From positions 124,001 to 188,000 of the forward strand of contig JAFKJU010000017.1 in the NCBI GenBank assembly GCA_017305935.1: 64,000 nt of DNA, written 5' to 3'. This DNA comes from Hyphomicrobiales bacterium (lineage in GTDB: Bacteria > Pseudomonadota > Alphaproteobacteria > Rhizobiales > Rhizobiaceae). This document shows, piece after piece, positions 46,381 through 57,536 of the stretch (the first letter of the stretch is position 1; every line of letters starts with the position of its first letter). A program made the translations under genes and the position numbers. The notes below the pieces were generated by a model that was given only the letters and a program-made list of their open reading frames with translations, had not been told where the DNA came from and made no database searches.

Positions 46381-47679
46381 ATGACCGACGCGATATCGCG
46401 CATATCGCCGACCCCGGACGCATCGAACAAGGTCAATTCGCCTGCACAAGTTCTGATGGCCAGCCTGGTCGGCACGACCATCGAATTCTTCGACTTCTAC
46501 GTCTATGCCACCGCCGCCGTGCTGGTGTTCCCGACGCTGTTCTTCCCCAACAGCGATCCGACCACGGCGCTGCTCTCCTCCTTCGCCACCTTCTCCATCG
46601 CCTTCTTCGCCCGGCCGTTCGGCGCCGTCGTCTTCGGCCATTTCGGCGACCGCATCGGCCGCAAGACGACGCTGGTGGCCGCCCTCCTGACCATGGGCAT
46701 CTCGACCGTCGTCATCGGCCTCTTACCCTCCTACGAGCAGATCGGCGTCGTCGCACCGCTGCTGCTGGCGCTGTGCCGCTTCGGCCAGGGATTCGGGCTT
46801 GGCGGCGAATGGGGCGGCGCGGTGTTGCTCGCCACCGAAAACGCGCCCGAGGGCAAGAAAAGCTGGTACGGCATGTTTCCGCAGCTCGGCGCTCCCGTCG
46901 GCCTGTTCCTGTCGTCGGGCATCTTCTGGCTGCTGCTGCAGGTCATGTCGCAGGAGGCGCTTTTGAGCTGGGGCTGGCGCGTACCGTTCATCGCCTCGAT
47001 CATCCTGATCGTCATCGGGCTGTGGGTGCGCCTGTCGATCACCGAGACGCCGGACTTCCAGAAGGCCATCGACAGCCATGAGCGCGTCGCGGTCCCCGTC
47101 GCCGAGCTTTTCGCCAACCACAAGCGCTCGCTGCTGCTCGGCACCTTCGTGGCGCTGGCGACCTTCGTGCTGTTCTATATCGGCTCGGCCTATCTGCTAT
47201 CCTACAACGTCAAGGTCCTGAAGATCCCATTCCTCGACGCGCTGGAGGTGCAGATCCTCGGCTCGATCGTCTTCGGCATCTTCATCCCCATCGTCGGCAA
47301 GCTGGCGGAGCGATTCGGCCGCCGCGAGGTGCTGATCCTGACCACCGTGCTGATCGGCCTCTTCTCCTTCTTCCTGCCCGGCCTGATGACCGGCGGCGAA
47401 GGCTCGATCTTCGTCTTCGTGATCTTCGCCATGGCGCTGATGGGCATGACCTACGGCCTGATCGGCACGGCGCTCGCCGCGCCCTTCCCCACCGCCGTGC
47501 GCTACACCGGCTCGTCGATCACCTTCAACCTTGCCGGCATCTTCGGGGCGTCGCTGGCGCCCTACATCGCCACCTGGCTGCAGGCGAATTACGGCATGAC
47601 CTATGTCGGTTATTACCTCGGCATTTCCGCCGCGGTGACGCTGGTCTGCATCCTCGCCTCCGGCAAGGATGAGGTCTAA
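46381..47679 (+). CDS. MHS-family MFS transporter (metabolite:proton symporter)
   Basis: A 432-residue, 12-helix major-facilitator protein of the metabolite:H+ symporter type (ShiA/ProP/KgtP relatives). It has the signature GTTIEFFDFYVYATAAVLVF, the loop 2-3 motif FGHFGDRIGRKTTL, the RFGQGFGLGGEWGGAVLLATE stretch in helix 4-5, and a second motif VGKLAERFGRREVLI in the C-terminal half. The substrate is not predictable. It is on the plus strand, within the minus-strand division and wall cluster. A terminator follows its stop. Confidence 0.92.
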   Translation: MTDAISRISPTPDASNKVNSPAQVLMASLVGTTIEFFDFYVYATAAVLVFPTLFFPNSDPTTALLSSFATFSIAFFARPFGAVVFGHFGDRIGRKTTLVAALLTMGISTVVIGLLPSYEQIGVVAPLLLALCRFGQGFGLGGEWGGAVLLATENAPEGKKSWYGMFPQLGAPVGLFLSSGIFWLLLQVMSQEALLSWGWRVPFIASIILIVIGLWVRLSITETPDFQKAIDSHERVAVPVAELFANHKRSLLLGTFVALATFVLFYIGSAYLLSYNVKVLKIPFLDALEVQILGSIVFGIFIPIVGKLAERFGRREVLILTTVLIGLFSFFLPGLMTGGEGSIFVFVIFAMALMGMTYGLIGTALAAPFPTAVRYTGSSITFNLAGIFGASLAPYIATWLQANYGMTYVGYYLGISAAVTLVCILASGKDEV

Positions 47680-47687
47680 ATCGAGCT

Positions 47688-47710
47688 GGGCCGCGCCTGA
47701 CGCGCGGCCC
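47688..47710 (+). terminator. Hairpin terminator after the MHS transporter
   Basis: GGGCCGCGC (47688-47696) pairs perfectly with GCGCGGCCC (47702-47710), followed by the pyrimidine run TCTCCCTTTC. It begins 8 bp past the transporter stop. Confidence 0.6.
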
Positions 47711-47762
47711 TCTCCCTTTCACCCAGCTTCCAGCGATTCTATACTCAGCGCTTCCCTTTCGC

Positions 47763-48863
47763 ATGGAGCGCCTTTTGATTCGCAGACGTGATTTTCTGGC
47801 CGGCGGCAGCCTTGTCCTCATGCTCGGCCCGCGCGCCGCCGGCGCGGCCATTCCCGCCACCGACGTCACCTTCCTCGTCATCAACGACGTGCATGCCTGC
47901 CGCATGGGCGATGGGCTGAGCCCCAATTGCCTGGAGGAAGGCAAGACCGATGCGAACCTGCTGCGCCACATCGCAGCGCTCAACGCCATCCACGAGAATC
48001 GCTGGCCGAGCGAAATCGACGGCAAGCCGACCGGCCTTGCTGGCGCCGGGGAAACCATCGCCAAACCGCTCGGCGTCGTCGTCTGCGGCGACGTCACCGA
48101 CGATGGCGGCGGCCAGACGGCGGAGCCAGGCGAAGGCGCGCAACTGCTGCAATTCTCCCACCGCTACCAGCAGGGCCACGGGCCGGACCGGGTCCATTAT
48201 CCCGTCTATATCGGGCTCGGCAATCATGACCTCGACCAGGACGGCCGCCCACCCAACCTCGACTGGTATCGCAACGAATTGCGCGATTACGTGCGCCTCA
48301 ATCACAAGCCCAGCGTCTTCTTCAAACCGACCGTACCGGTCGACAATTACGACGAGGCCTCCGACAATTATTCATGGAACTGGCAGGGCCTGCACCTCGT
48401 CCAGATGCAGCGCTTCGGCGGCGACCGCAACAAGGGTGCTGCCGGCGGCCTCGACTGGCTGAAGGCCGATCTCGCCGCCTATGCCGGCGACGGCCGCCCG
48501 GTGGTGCTGTTCCAGCACTACGGCTGGGATCATTTTTCGCTGGAGCGCTGGGATCCCGAAAAGAAGACATTCGATGCCGAAGGCGACGGCCCGCCGCATT
48601 GGTGGTCGGATGCCGACCGCGCCGCCCTGCTCGATATCCTAAAAGGCTACAATATCGCCGCCATCTTCCACGGCCATGAGCACGAGACGGCGATGATCTA
48701 CCAGGCCGCCGGGCTCGATATCGTCAAGGCCACCGCCGCCTATATGGGCGGTTTCGCGCTGGTGCGAGTCACGGAAAAGGGCATGGACGTGGTGCTTGGA
48801 ACCGCCATGGACGAAACGGGCGGCGTAAAATTCCTCGCCGCCCATCATAAAAGTTTTGCCTGA
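47763..48863 (+). CDS. Tat-exported metallophosphoesterase
   Basis: A 366-residue calcineurin-like phosphoesterase. The N-terminus RRRDFLAGGSLVLMLGPRAA is a twin-arginine signal. The five metal motifs are present: NDVHAC (D42, H44), VVCGDVTDDG, IGLGNHDLDQDG, FQHYGWD, and FHGHEHETAM. The family acts on phosphomono- or diesters; the substrate is unknown. The stop lies 2 bp from the stop of the convergent murB. It is downstream of the transporter but has its own start region; both sit inside the division cluster on the other strand. Confidence 0.88.
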   Translation: MERLLIRRRDFLAGGSLVLMLGPRAAGAAIPATDVTFLVINDVHACRMGDGLSPNCLEEGKTDANLLRHIAALNAIHENRWPSEIDGKPTGLAGAGETIAKPLGVVVCGDVTDDGGGQTAEPGEGAQLLQFSHRYQQGHGPDRVHYPVYIGLGNHDLDQDGRPPNLDWYRNELRDYVRLNHKPSVFFKPTVPVDNYDEASDNYSWNWQGLHLVQMQRFGGDRNKGAAGGLDWLKADLAAYAGDGRPVVLFQHYGWDHFSLERWDPEKKTFDAEGDGPPHWWSDADRAALLDILKGYNIAAIFHGHEHETAMIYQAAGLDIVKATAAYMGGFALVRVTEKGMDVVLGTAMDETGGVKFLAAHHKSFA

Positions 48864-48865
48864 CC

Positions 48866-49840
48866 TCAGTCGGTCGTCACGCCCTGGAAGGGCGCCACCT
48901 CGCGTCCCGGCATGAAGATGCCGAGGCGTTTGATTTCCCATTGCAGCTTGATGCCCGAGGTCTCGAACACGCGGGCGCGCACGGTCTCGCCGAGATATTC
49001 AAGATCGTAGCCGGTGGCATGGCCGATATTGATCATGAAATTGCAATGCAGCGACGACATCTGCGCCCCGCCGATCATCAGCCCGCGGGAACCGGCATCG
49101 TCGATCAGCTTCCAGGCCGAATGGCCCTCGGGATTCTTGAAGGTCGAGCCGCCGGTCTTCTCGCGGATCGGCTGCACCGTCTCGCGATGGTTGCGCACCG
49201 CATCCATCTCGGCGCGGATGACCGCCCGATCCTCGGCATAGCCCTGGAAGACGGCATGGGTGAAGATCAGGTCGGCCGCAGCCTGGCTGTGGCGGTAGCT
49301 GTAGCCCATATCGGCATTGGTGAGCACATGCCTGTTGCCCTTGCGGTCGACGGCATGAACCTCGACGACACGCATGGCCGTCTCGACGCCGTTGGCGCCG
49401 GCGTTCATGCGAAGCGCGCCCCCGACACTGCCAGGAATGCCATAATAGAAATGCAGGCCGCCGATACCGTTATCGGCCGCCATCGCCGCGACGTTCTTGT
49501 CCGGGCAGATCGCGCCGGCGCGGATGCGGTTCTCGCCGGCAAGCTCCACCTGACCGAAGCCCTTGGCCGACAGGCGTAGCACGACGCCGGGAATGCCGCC
49601 GTCGCGCACCAGAAGGTTCGAGCCGACGCCGACCACGGTCAGGGGCACCTCTTCCGGCAACACGCTTAAGAAGGTCACCAGGTCGTCGACGTCATGCGGC
49701 TGGAACATCAGCTCGGCCAGCCCGCCGGCCTGGAACCAGGTGACCCGATCCATCGGCGCGTCAGGCGTCAAGCGTCCTCGAAGCTGGCTGACCTTGTCTC
49801 CGAGAGAGGCCAGAAGTTTTTCCCCATTCACCTGTTTCAT
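48866..49840 (-). CDS. murB: UDP-N-acetylmuramate dehydrogenase
   Basis: Flavoprotein reducing UDP-GlcNAc-enolpyruvate to UDP-MurNAc in the cytoplasm. The 324-residue product has the FAD motifs [18 protein letters not shown] and [20 protein letters not shown], the active-site region [14 protein letters not shown], and [20 protein letters not shown]. This is type I or II without a Tyr insertion; the short loop suggests type II. I chose the ATG at 49840, which overlaps the murC stop by 4 bp. Confidence 0.95.
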   Translation of the reverse strand: MKQVNGEKLLASLGDKVSQLRGRLTPDAPMDRVTWFQAGGLAELMFQPHDVDDLVTFLSVLPEEVPLTVVGVGSNLLVRDGGIPGVVLRLSAKGFGQVELAGENRIRAGAICPDKNVAAMAADNGIGGLHFYYGIPGSVGGALRMNAGANGVETAMRVVEVHAVDRKGNRHVLTNADMGYSYRHSQAAADLIFTHAVFQGYAEDRAVIRAEMDAVRNHRETVQPIREKTGGSTFKNPEGHSAWKLIDDAGSRGLMIGGAQMSSLHCNFMINIGHATGYDLEYLGETVRARVFETSGIKLQWEIKRLGIFMPGREVAPFQGVTTD

Positions 49841-51252
49841 GCGGACTGTCCCGAAATGCCTTCCAATTCCCTGGGCAGCGCAGCCGCCCATTGCGTGATA
49901 TTACCAGCCCCCAACAAAACCACGAAATCACCGGGCTTAGCAATGCCCGCGACGATCGGAGCCAGATCCTGCGGTGTTTCCAGGTATCGGGCGTCGCGAT
50001 GTCCGGCGGCCTTGATGCGCGAGACCAGCGTCTGCGAATCGGCTTCGGGGATCGCATCCTCGCCCGCCGAATAGACCGGCGCGATCAGAATACTGTCGGC
50101 ATCGTTGAAGCAGGCGGCGAATTCCGCCATCAGGCTCGACAGGCGGGTATAGCGATGCGGCTGGTGGACGGCGATGATGCGCCCGCCCGTCGCCTCACGC
50201 GCCGCCCGCAGGACGGCCTTGATTTCCACCGGATGGTGGCCGTAATCATCGAAGACCTTTACACCGTTCCATTCGCCGGTCAGCGTGAATCGCCGCTTGA
50301 CGCCGCTGAAAGAGGCAAGCCCCTTGCGGATATCGTCATTGGAAATGCCGAGCCGGTTGGCGACGGCAATCGCCGCCGTCGCGTTTGAAACATTGTGGCG
50401 CCCGGGCATCGGCAGCACCAGATCCTTGAGTTCGAACACCTTGCCGGTACGGCGGCGGCGGATCTCGACGTCGAAGGTCGCTTTGGTACCCTCGATGCGC
50501 ACATTCATGAAGCGCGCATCGGCCTGCGGGTTTTCACCATAGGTGATGACCTTTCGATCCTCGATGCCGGCCACCAGCGCCTGCACTTCCGGATGGTCGA
50601 GGCACATGACGCCAAAACCGTAAAACGGCACGTTTTCCACAAATTGACGGAAGGCGGCGCGCACGGCGTCGAAATTTCCGTAGTGGTCGAGATGCTCGGG
50701 ATCGATATTGGTGACCACGGCGACGTCGGCCGGCAGCTTCAGGAAGGTGCCGTCCGATTCGTCGGCCTCGACCACCATCCATTCGCCCTCGCCCATGCGG
50801 GCATTGGTGCCATAGGCATTGATGATGCCGCCATTGATGACCGTCGGGTCGAGCCCGCCGGCTTCCAAGAGCGTGCCGACCATCGAGGTCGTCGTCGTCT
50901 TGCCATGCGTGCCGCCGATGGCGATGGCATTGCGGAAGCGCATCAGTTCCGCCAGCATTTCGGCGCGGCGCACGATGGGCAACAGTTTTTCACGCGCGGC
51001 GATCAGTTCGGGATTGTTCTTGCGGATGGCGGTCGAAACCACCACCACCTCGGCATCGCCGAGGTTCTCGGCCTTGTGGCCGACGAAGACTTCGATGCCC
51101 TTGTCGCGCAGGCGCTGCACATTGGCGCTTTCGGACTGGTCGGAGCCCTGCACGCGATGGCCGAGATTGTGCAGCACCTCGGCGATGCCGCTCATCCCAA
51201 TCCCGCCGATGCCGATGAAGTGGACAAGGCCGATGGCCTTCGGCATTTTCAT
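49837..51252 (-). CDS. murC: UDP-N-acetylmuramate--L-alanine ligase
   Basis: Adds L-Ala to UDP-MurNAc, the first stem-peptide residue. The 471-residue product has the Mur-ligase order: [18 protein letters not shown] (UDP binding), ATP loop [34 protein letters not shown], and the C-terminal [19 protein letters not shown] and HQPHRYTRL. It overlaps both murG and murB by 4 bp, so the three are coupled. Confidence 0.96.
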   Translation of the reverse strand: MKMPKAIGLVHFIGIGGIGMSGIAEVLHNLGHRVQGSDQSESANVQRLRDKGIEVFVGHKAENLGDAEVVVVSTAIRKNNPELIAAREKLLPIVRRAEMLAELMRFRNAIAIGGTHGKTTTTSMVGTLLEAGGLDPTVINGGIINAYGTNARMGEGEWMVVEADESDGTFLKLPADVAVVTNIDPEHLDHYGNFDAVRAAFRQFVENVPFYGFGVMCLDHPEVQALVAGIEDRKVITYGENPQADARFMNVRIEGTKATFDVEIRRRRTGKVFELKDLVLPMPGRHNVSNATAAIAVANRLGISNDDIRKGLASFSGVKRRFTLTGEWNGVKVFDDYGHHPVEIKAVLRAAREATGGRIIAVHQPHRYTRLSSLMAEFAACFNDADSILIAPVYSAGEDAIPEADSQTLVSRIKAAGHRDARYLETPQDLAPIVAGIAKPGDFVVLLGAGNITQWAAALPRELEGISGQSA

Positions 51253-52373
51253 GCGCGCGCTCCCTTGAACTGTGTAATCGATTGCCCGGCGGCGACGGCC
51301 TCGACCATGTCGGCGAGAACCTGCGTCGCCTGCGGGCGCCCGGCCTTCTTCGCCGCCGCGGCCATGCGCGAAAGCTTGTCCGGGTCATGCATGCAATGCT
51401 TGATGATGGAAGCCAGACGCTCCGGCGTCAACTCGGCCTGCGGGATCACCTTGGCGCCACCGTGGGCGGCCAGCGACGCGGCATTGGCCGCCTGGTCATG
51501 ATCGAGTGCATAGGGATAAGGCACCAGCACCGAGGGGCGGCCGATGACGGAAATTTCCGAGACGGTCGAAGCGCCGGAGCGGCAGATCACCAGATGAGCG
51601 GCCGCGATGCGTTCCGCCATATCGGTGAAGAAGGGCGAAATATCCGCCGGCGCGCCGAGCTTGGCAAAGCAGCTCGTCACCTTGTCCTTGTCTTCCGGCC
51701 GCGCCTGCTGGGTCAGCACCAGGCGGCTGCGATCCTCGTCTTCGAGCAGGCTGACGGCATTGGGGATGGCGGCCGAAAAATATTGCGCGCCCTGGCTGCC
51801 GCCGAACACGACCAGCCGAAAGGGCTCGCCCGGGCCGGAAGGCGCATAGGCCGTTTCCGCCGCCTTCAGCACTGCCGGGCGCACCGGATTACCGGTCGTG
51901 ACGATCTTGTCGGCGAACGGACCTTCGCCTTCGGGAAGAAAACCACCGGCAATCGCCTTGACGCGCTTGGCCAGCGCCTTGTTGGCGCGGCCCATCACAG
52001 CGTTCTGCTCGTGCAGCATCGAGGGCACGCCGAGACCGGTGGCGGCGAGCAGCGGCGGCAGGGTCGGATAACCGCCGAAGCCGACGACGATGCGCGGCTT
52101 GATCCGAGAAATCAGCCGCCGGGCGGCGCGCATGCCGGTCCACAACGTCCACAGCGAGCGCACCACGGCAATCGGGTTCTTCGAACCGATGGTGGCCGAG
52201 GGCACGACGTGGATCTCGTCGGCGGGAAATTTTCCGGCAAACCGTTCGGCGCGGCTGTCAGTGACCAGATGCACCGCATAACCACGCGCCTTCAGCTCAT
52301 GCGCCAAAGCTTCCGCGGGAAAGACATGGCCGCCCGTTCCGCCGGCGGCGAGGAGGACGATACCTTTTGTCAT
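51249..52373 (-). CDS. murG: UDP-GlcNAc:lipid I transferase
   Basis: Membrane-associated glycosyltransferase that makes lipid II. The 374-residue product has the G-loop [33 protein letters not shown], the second glycine loop [12 protein letters not shown], and the nucleotide-sugar site [20 protein letters not shown] with Glu for ribose binding. It lies 22 bp after ftsW and overlaps murC by 4 bp. Confidence 0.96.
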   Translation of the reverse strand: MTKGIVLLAAGGTGGHVFPAEALAHELKARGYAVHLVTDSRAERFAGKFPADEIHVVPSATIGSKNPIAVVRSLWTLWTGMRAARRLISRIKPRIVVGFGGYPTLPPLLAATGLGVPSMLHEQNAVMGRANKALAKRVKAIAGGFLPEGEGPFADKIVTTGNPVRPAVLKAAETAYAPSGPGEPFRLVVFGGSQGAQYFSAAIPNAVSLLEDEDRSRLVLTQQARPEDKDKVTSCFAKLGAPADISPFFTDMAERIAAAHLVICRSGASTVSEISVIGRPSVLVPYPYALDHDQAANAASLAAHGGAKVIPQAELTPERLASIIKHCMHDPDKLSRMAAAAKKAGRPQATQVLADMVEAVAAGQSITQFKGARA

Positions 52374-52395
52374 ACATTATCTCCGGATGTGCCCG

Positions 52396-53550
52396 TCATT
52401 CGGCAGGAACGCCCTGCTGCATGCGGAACAGGCTCCGCTCCTGCGCGCGCCGCTCCGGGCGGTGGCGGGTCAGCGCAAGAATGAAGCCAGCCGTGACACA
52501 TATGGCGATCATCGACGATCCGCCATAGGAAATAAGTGGCAGGGTCATGCCCTTTGCCGGAAGAAGCTCGAGATTCACCCCGACATTGATCATCGACTGC
52601 ATGCCGATCTGCAGCACGAGACCGGCAACGGCGAAGCGGTTGAAGTCGTCGCGCTCGTTGAAGGCATGCTTGAGGCCGCGCAGCACGACGAAGGTGAAGA
52701 TCGCCACCAGCACCATGCAGAACAAGATGCCGAACTCTTCCGCCGCCACCGAGAAGATGAAGTCGGTATGGCTGTCCGGGATGATGCGCTTGACGATGCC
52801 TTCGCCCGGTCCCTGGCCGAACCAGTCGCCGCGGATGATCGCCTCGCGGGCGGTGTCCACTTGGAAGGTGTCGCCCTCGCCGGTCAGAAACTTGTCGATA
52901 CGCGCCGCGACGTGCGGGAAGATGTAATAGGCGCTGAACAACCCGCCGACACCGCCGACGCCGAGCAGGATGATCCAGATCCACGGCATGCCGGCCATGA
53001 AGAACATGCCGCCCCAGACAGCACTTGTCAGGATCGTCTGGCCAAGGTCCGGCTGGGCGACGAGCAGGGCCGCAACGATGCCGTAGAGGATGATGGCGAA
53101 GAGATTGCCGGGGATTTCCGGCTGGCGTGCATGTTCGGAAAACAGCCAGGCGCAGACGACGACGAAGGCCGGCTTCATGAATTCGGAGGGCTGGACGCCG
53201 AAGCTGCCGATCGAGAACCAGCGCCGCGAGCCCTTGATCTCGACGCCGAAGAACAGCGCCAGGATCATCATCGCCAGCGATACGATGAGCAGGATGACCG
53301 CCGTGCGCCGCACCTGGCGCGGCGTCAGGAAGGACAGGCCGACCATGATGATAACAGACGGCACCAGGAAGGCGGCATGGCGCTTGACGAAGTGGAAGCT
53401 GTCGAGGCCGATGCGCTCGGCCACCGGCGGCGAGGCCGCGAAGGACAGCATGAAGCCGATCCCCATCAACAGCACGAAGGTGGCGAGAAACACCCGGTCA
53501 ATCGTCCAGAACCAGTCTGCGACAGGTCCACGCTCGGCTCGGCTTACCAT
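52396..53550 (-). CDS. ftsW: Septal peptidoglycan polymerase FtsW
   Basis: SEDS-family glycan polymerase working with FtsI at the septum. The 384-residue, ten-helix protein has the family stretches GSRRWFSIGSFGVQPSEFMK, AQPDLGQTILTSAVWGGMFF and DSHTDFIFSVAAEEFGIL, and ends with a charged tail. Family catalytic Asp in the large loop is present in the expected region. It starts 1 bp after the murD stop. Confidence 0.96.
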   Translation of the reverse strand: MVSRAERGPVADWFWTIDRVFLATFVLLMGIGFMLSFAASPPVAERIGLDSFHFVKRHAAFLVPSVIIMVGLSFLTPRQVRRTAVILLIVSLAMMILALFFGVEIKGSRRWFSIGSFGVQPSEFMKPAFVVVCAWLFSEHARQPEIPGNLFAIILYGIVAALLVAQPDLGQTILTSAVWGGMFFMAGMPWIWIILLGVGGVGGLFSAYYIFPHVAARIDKFLTGEGDTFQVDTAREAIIRGDWFGQGPGEGIVKRIIPDSHTDFIFSVAAEEFGILFCMVLVAIFTFVVLRGLKHAFNERDDFNRFAVAGLVLQIGMQSMINVGVNLELLPAKGMTLPLISYGGSSMIAICVTAGFILALTRHRPERRAQERSLFRMQQGVPAE

Positions 53551-53551
53551 G

Positions 53552-54964
53552 TCATTTGCCTCCGGATTCGGTGTCGATCAGCATGGTGATGCCGTCCAGC
53601 CCCTTGACGTGGCTGACGAAGGCATCGCCCCTGACCTCGAAATTCTTGTACTGGTCGAAGCTTGCGCAAGCCGGGGAGAGCATCACGGCGCAAGCGCCCT
53701 TCGGATCGCTGGCCGCATCCGCCGCCGCATGCGCGACCGCGCGCTCCAGCGTGCCGGAGATCTCGTAAGGCACCGCCTGCCCCAGCGTCGCCGCGAACTC
53801 CGCCGCCGCCTCGCCGATCAGATAGGCCTTGGCAATGCGCGGGAAGAAGCCGGTCAGCGTCGTGATGCCGCCGGCCTTGGGCAGGCCACCGGCGATCCAG
53901 TAGATGCGCTCGTAGCTCGACAGAGCGGGGGCCGCCGCATCGGCATTGGTCGCCTTGGAATCGTTGACGAAGACGACTTCGCCACGCTTGCCGACCGGCT
54001 GCATGCGATGCTTGAGCCCCGGAAACGAGGCGAGCCCGGCGCGGATCTCCTCGGCCGAAACGCCGACCGCGAGGCAGGCGGCAATCGCTGCGGCCGCATT
54101 CTGGGCATTGTGGCTGCCGCGCAGCGTCTGGATACCGGCGAGATCGGCAATCTCAGAGGTCGCGCCGGTCTCGGCGCGGATAATGCGGCTGCCCTCGGCA
54201 TAGAGCCCGTCGGCCAGCACCTGCCGCTGCGAAATGCGCACCACCTTTGTGCCGGCGCGCTCGACACGATCCGCGATCAGCGCGCAAAAACTGTCGTCGA
54301 CGCCGATGACGGCGATGCCGCTGCCGGCGACCAGCCGTTCCTTGACATCGGCGTAATGCTGCATCGTGCCGTGGCGGTCGAGATGGTCGGGGGTGAGGTT
54401 GAGCAGGATGCCGGCGGAGGGGTTCAGCGTCGGGGCGAGATCGATCTGGTAGGACGAGCATTCGACGACGAAATAGCGCTCCGCCTTGGGCGGATCGAGC
54501 GTCAGGATCGCCGTGCCGATATTGCCGCCGAGCTGGGTGTCGCGGCCGCTGGAGCGCAGGATATGGGCGATCAGCGCCGTCGTCGTGGATTTACCGTTGG
54601 TGCCGGTAATCGCGATGAACGGGCAATCGGGCGCATGCGCCCGGCGCTCGCGCACGAACAGCTCGACATCGCCGATGACCTCGACCCCCGCCGCCTTGGC
54701 CAGATCGACGGTCCAGTGGGGTTTCGGATGGGTCAGCGGCACGCCGGGCGACAGCACGAAGGCCGCAAGCCGGCTCCAGTCGATGCCGCGCAGATCGGCG
54801 GTCTCGATGCCTTCACTCGCCGCCTTGGCGACGCTATCGGGATTGTCGTCCCAGGCGATCACGGCCGCGCCGCCGGCGACCAGGGCTCTCGCCGTCGCCA
54901 GCCCCGAACCGCCGAGGCCGAAAAGCGCGACCTGCCTGCCCTTGAACGTCGTTACCGGGATCAT
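53552..54964 (-). CDS. murD: UDP-MurNAc-L-Ala--D-glutamate ligase
   Basis: Adds D-glutamate to the stem peptide. The 470-residue product has the N-terminal Rossmann loop [21 protein letters not shown] loop [34 protein letters not shown] and the C-terminal [19 protein letters not shown] with the conserved SKATN. It lies 8 bp after mraY and 1 bp before ftsW. Confidence 0.96.
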   Translation of the reverse strand: MIPVTTFKGRQVALFGLGGSGLATARALVAGGAAVIAWDDNPDSVAKAASEGIETADLRGIDWSRLAAFVLSPGVPLTHPKPHWTVDLAKAAGVEVIGDVELFVRERRAHAPDCPFIAITGTNGKSTTTALIAHILRSSGRDTQLGGNIGTAILTLDPPKAERYFVVECSSYQIDLAPTLNPSAGILLNLTPDHLDRHGTMQHYADVKERLVAGSGIAVIGVDDSFCALIADRVERAGTKVVRISQRQVLADGLYAEGSRIIRAETGATSEIADLAGIQTLRGSHNAQNAAAAIAACLAVGVSAEEIRAGLASFPGLKHRMQPVGKRGEVVFVNDSKATNADAAAPALSSYERIYWIAGGLPKAGGITTLTGFFPRIAKAYLIGEAAAEFAATLGQAVPYEISGTLERAVAHAAADAASDPKGACAVMLSPACASFDQYKNFEVRGDAFVSHVKGLDGITMLIDTESGGK

Positions 54965-54972
54965 CTTCGATA

Positions 54973-56073
54973 TTACCGCAGCTTGAGGGTCGAAAGGCCG
55001 ACCATGGCGAGGCCGACGGCGATGATCCAGAAGCGGATCACCACCTGGCTTTCCGTCCAGCCCTTCTTTTCGAAATGGTGGTGGATCGGCGCCATCAGGA
55101 AGACGCGCCGGCCGGTAAGCTTGAAGAAGCCGACCTGGATGATGACCGACAGGGTTTCCATGACGAACAAGCCGCCGATGATGACCATGACGATCTCATG
55201 CTTGGTGGCAACCGCGACCGAGCCGATCAGGCCGCCGAGCGCCAGCGAACCGGTATCGCCCATGAAGATAGCGGCGGGCGGCGCGTTGAACCACAGGAAG
55301 CCGAGGCCGGCGCCGATGACCGCGCCGAGGATGACCGCGAGTTCCCCGGTGCCGGGCACGAAATTGATCTGCAGGTAACCGGCGAACACCGCATTGCCGG
55401 CGAGATAGGCGATGACGCCGAAGGAAGCGGAGGCGATCATCACCGGCACGATGGCGAGACCGTCGAGGCCGTCCGTCAGGTTCACCGCATTGCCGGCGCC
55501 GACGATGACGAAGCCGCCGAAGATGACGAAGAACACGCCGAGATTGATGAACAGATCCTTGAAGAAGGGAAAGGCGACCGAGGTCGCAAAGCTCGCCCCA
55601 TGCGCCGAACTCGACATCGAGGTGTGCATCATCGCATAAACGGCAATGGCGGCGATGACGAATTCGATGCCGAGGCGCGCCTTGCCGGAAAAGCCCTTGT
55701 CGCTCTGCTTGGTGACCTTCAGATAGTCGTCATAAAAGCCGATGGCGCCGAAGCCGAGCGTCACCAGCAGCGTCGAGACGACGTAGACGCTGGAGAGATC
55801 GGCCCAGAGCAGCGATGAGCCGACGATGCCGGCAAGAATCATCAGCCCGCCCATGGTCGGCGTGCCCGCCTTCTTGAAATGCGTCTGCGGCCCATCGGCG
55901 CGGATCGGCTGGCCCTTGCCCTGGCGGATGCGCAGCGACGCGATGATTCGCGGACCGAACAGGAAGACGATGAAGGCGGAGGTAAAGAGGGCGGCTCCGG
56001 TGCGGAACGTGATGTACCTGAAAAGGTTGAAGATTTGAACGTGGTTCGCCAGTTCCACAAGCCAGATTAGCAT
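54973..56073 (-). CDS. mraY: Phospho-MurNAc-pentapeptide transferase
   Basis: Integral membrane transferase that makes lipid I from UDP-MurNAc-pentapeptide and undecaprenyl phosphate. The 366-residue, ten-helix product has the Mg-binding region [19 protein letters not shown], the catalytic-site [17 protein letters not shown], and the [19 protein letters not shown] segment. It lies 23 bp after murF. Confidence 0.97.
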   Translation of the reverse strand: MLIWLVELANHVQIFNLFRYITFRTGAALFTSAFIVFLFGPRIIASLRIRQGKGQPIRADGPQTHFKKAGTPTMGGLMILAGIVGSSLLWADLSSVYVVSTLLVTLGFGAIGFYDDYLKVTKQSDKGFSGKARLGIEFVIAAIAVYAMMHTSMSSSAHGASFATSVAFPFFKDLFINLGVFFVIFGGFVIVGAGNAVNLTDGLDGLAIVPVMIASASFGVIAYLAGNAVFAGYLQINFVPGTGELAVILGAVIGAGLGFLWFNAPPAAIFMGDTGSLALGGLIGSVAVATKHEIVMVIIGGLFVMETLSVIIQVGFFKLTGRRVFLMAPIHHHFEKKGWTESQVVIRFWIIAVGLAMVGLSTLKLR

Positions 56074-56096
56074 AAAAGCCCTTTCTCAAGCCCGTT

Positions 56097-57536
56097 TTAA
56101 GGTTGGGGCTGCGTGTCCAAGAATGCCGGATACTTGTCAAGCAGCGCGGCGACGATCTTGCCGAAGCCGATCCCGAGCGAGGATTTGACCATCAGCACAT
56201 CGCCCGGCCCGACGGCCCGCACGACGAAATCCGCCAGATCCTCGGTCGCCAGCCGGTATTCGACGCTGATGGTCGGCGGCAGGGATTCGCGCAGATGCAT
56301 CATCTCCGGCCCGGCGAGCCAGACATGCTCGATGCCGCCGGCCAGCAGCGGCGATGCGAGATCGGCATGCACCTGCTCGGCGAATTCGCCCATTTCCAGC
56401 ATGTCGCCGAGGATGGCGATGCGCCGCCCCTCGCCTTCCGGCTGCGCCGCCGACAGCAGCGCGACCGCCGCCCGCATCGAGGCGGGATTGGCATTGTAGC
56501 TTTCGTCGATCAGCGTGAAGAAGCTGTCATGGCCGATGGCGAGCTTGTGGCGCTGGCCGCGCCCCTTGACCGGCTTCAGATCCTGCAGCGCAAGCGCCGC
56601 CTCGGCGAGATCGGCGCCGGCCAATTGCGCGGCGCCAAGTGCGGCCAGCGCATTCTCGGCGATATGGCGGCCGGGAGCGCCGATGACGATCTCCATCGGC
56701 TCGCCGTCGAGGCTGGCCAATACCGTGGAGCCTTCCGCCGTGCCGTCGAAATCGGCAAGCTGGAAATCGGCCTTGGCATGCTGGCCGAAGGAATGCACAT
56801 GCGCGACGCCGGCCGCATGGGCGGCAGCTTCGAGGAAGTCGTACTGCTCGTTGTCGCGGTTGAGGATCGCGTGCCCGTCCGGCTCGACGCCCTCGAAAAT
56901 TTCCGCCTTGGCGGCGGCGATTTCCTCAAGACCGGAGAAATTGCCGAGATGGGCGGCGGCGATGGTGGTGACGATCGCCACATGCGGGCGCACCATCTTG
57001 GTGAGCGGCCGGATTTCGCCGGGATGGTTCATGCCGATCTCGAACACGCCGAAATCGGTATCGGCGGGCATGCGCGCCAAAGTCAGCGGCACGCCCCAGT
57101 GATTGTTGAACGAGGCGACGGCGGCATGGACCTTGCCCGAGGGCTCCAGCACATGGCGCAGCATTTCCTTGGTGGTCGTCTTGCCGACCGAGCCGGTGAC
57201 GGCGATGATTTTCGCCTGACTGCGGGCGCGCGAGGCCACCGCCAGACGCCGCAGCGCCTCCAGGACGTCGTTGACGACGATCATCGGCGTGGTCAGCAGG
57301 TGGCCGAGACCGGCAAGCCTGCCTTCAGCGACGACCAGCACCGTCGCGCCGTTGGCTACGGCCAGGCCGGCGAAGGTGTGGCCATCGACCCGGTCGCCCT
57401 TGATGGCGAAGAATGCATCCCCCTTGGAGATCGAGCGGCTATCGATCGAGATGCCGGTAATGCCCTGCGGCGGCATGCCGATCGGGCGGCCAGCCATCGC
57501 GGCGATCATCTCGTCGGTCGTCCAGAGCCAGGTCAA
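56097..57536 (-). CDS. murF: UDP-MurNAc-tripeptide--D-Ala-D-Ala ligase
   Basis: Adds the D-Ala-D-Ala dipeptide made by DdlB, completing the pentapeptide. The 479-residue product has [21 protein letters not shown], the ATP loop [48 protein letters not shown], and [15 protein letters not shown]. The start is TTG at 57536, which overlaps the murE stop by 4 bp (TTGA); this shift puts translation in direct coupling with murE. Confidence 0.95.
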   Translation of the reverse strand: MTWLWTTDEMIAAMAGRPIGMPPQGITGISIDSRSISKGDAFFAIKGDRVDGHTFAGLAVANGATVLVVAEGRLAGLGHLLTTPMIVVNDVLEALRRLAVASRARSQAKIIAVTGSVGKTTTKEMLRHVLEPSGKVHAAVASFNNHWGVPLTLARMPADTDFGVFEIGMNHPGEIRPLTKMVRPHVAIVTTIAAAHLGNFSGLEEIAAAKAEIFEGVEPDGHAILNRDNEQYDFLEAAAHAAGVAHVHSFGQHAKADFQLADFDGTAEGSTVLASLDGEPMEIVIGAPGRHIAENALAALGAAQLAGADLAEAALALQDLKPVKGRGQRHKLAIGHDSFFTLIDESYNANPASMRAAVALLSAAQPEGEGRRIAILGDMLEMGEFAEQVHADLASPLLAGGIEHVWLAGPEMMHLRESLPPTISVEYRLATEDLADFVVRAVGPGDVLMVKSSLGIGFGKIVAALLDKYPAFLDTQPQP

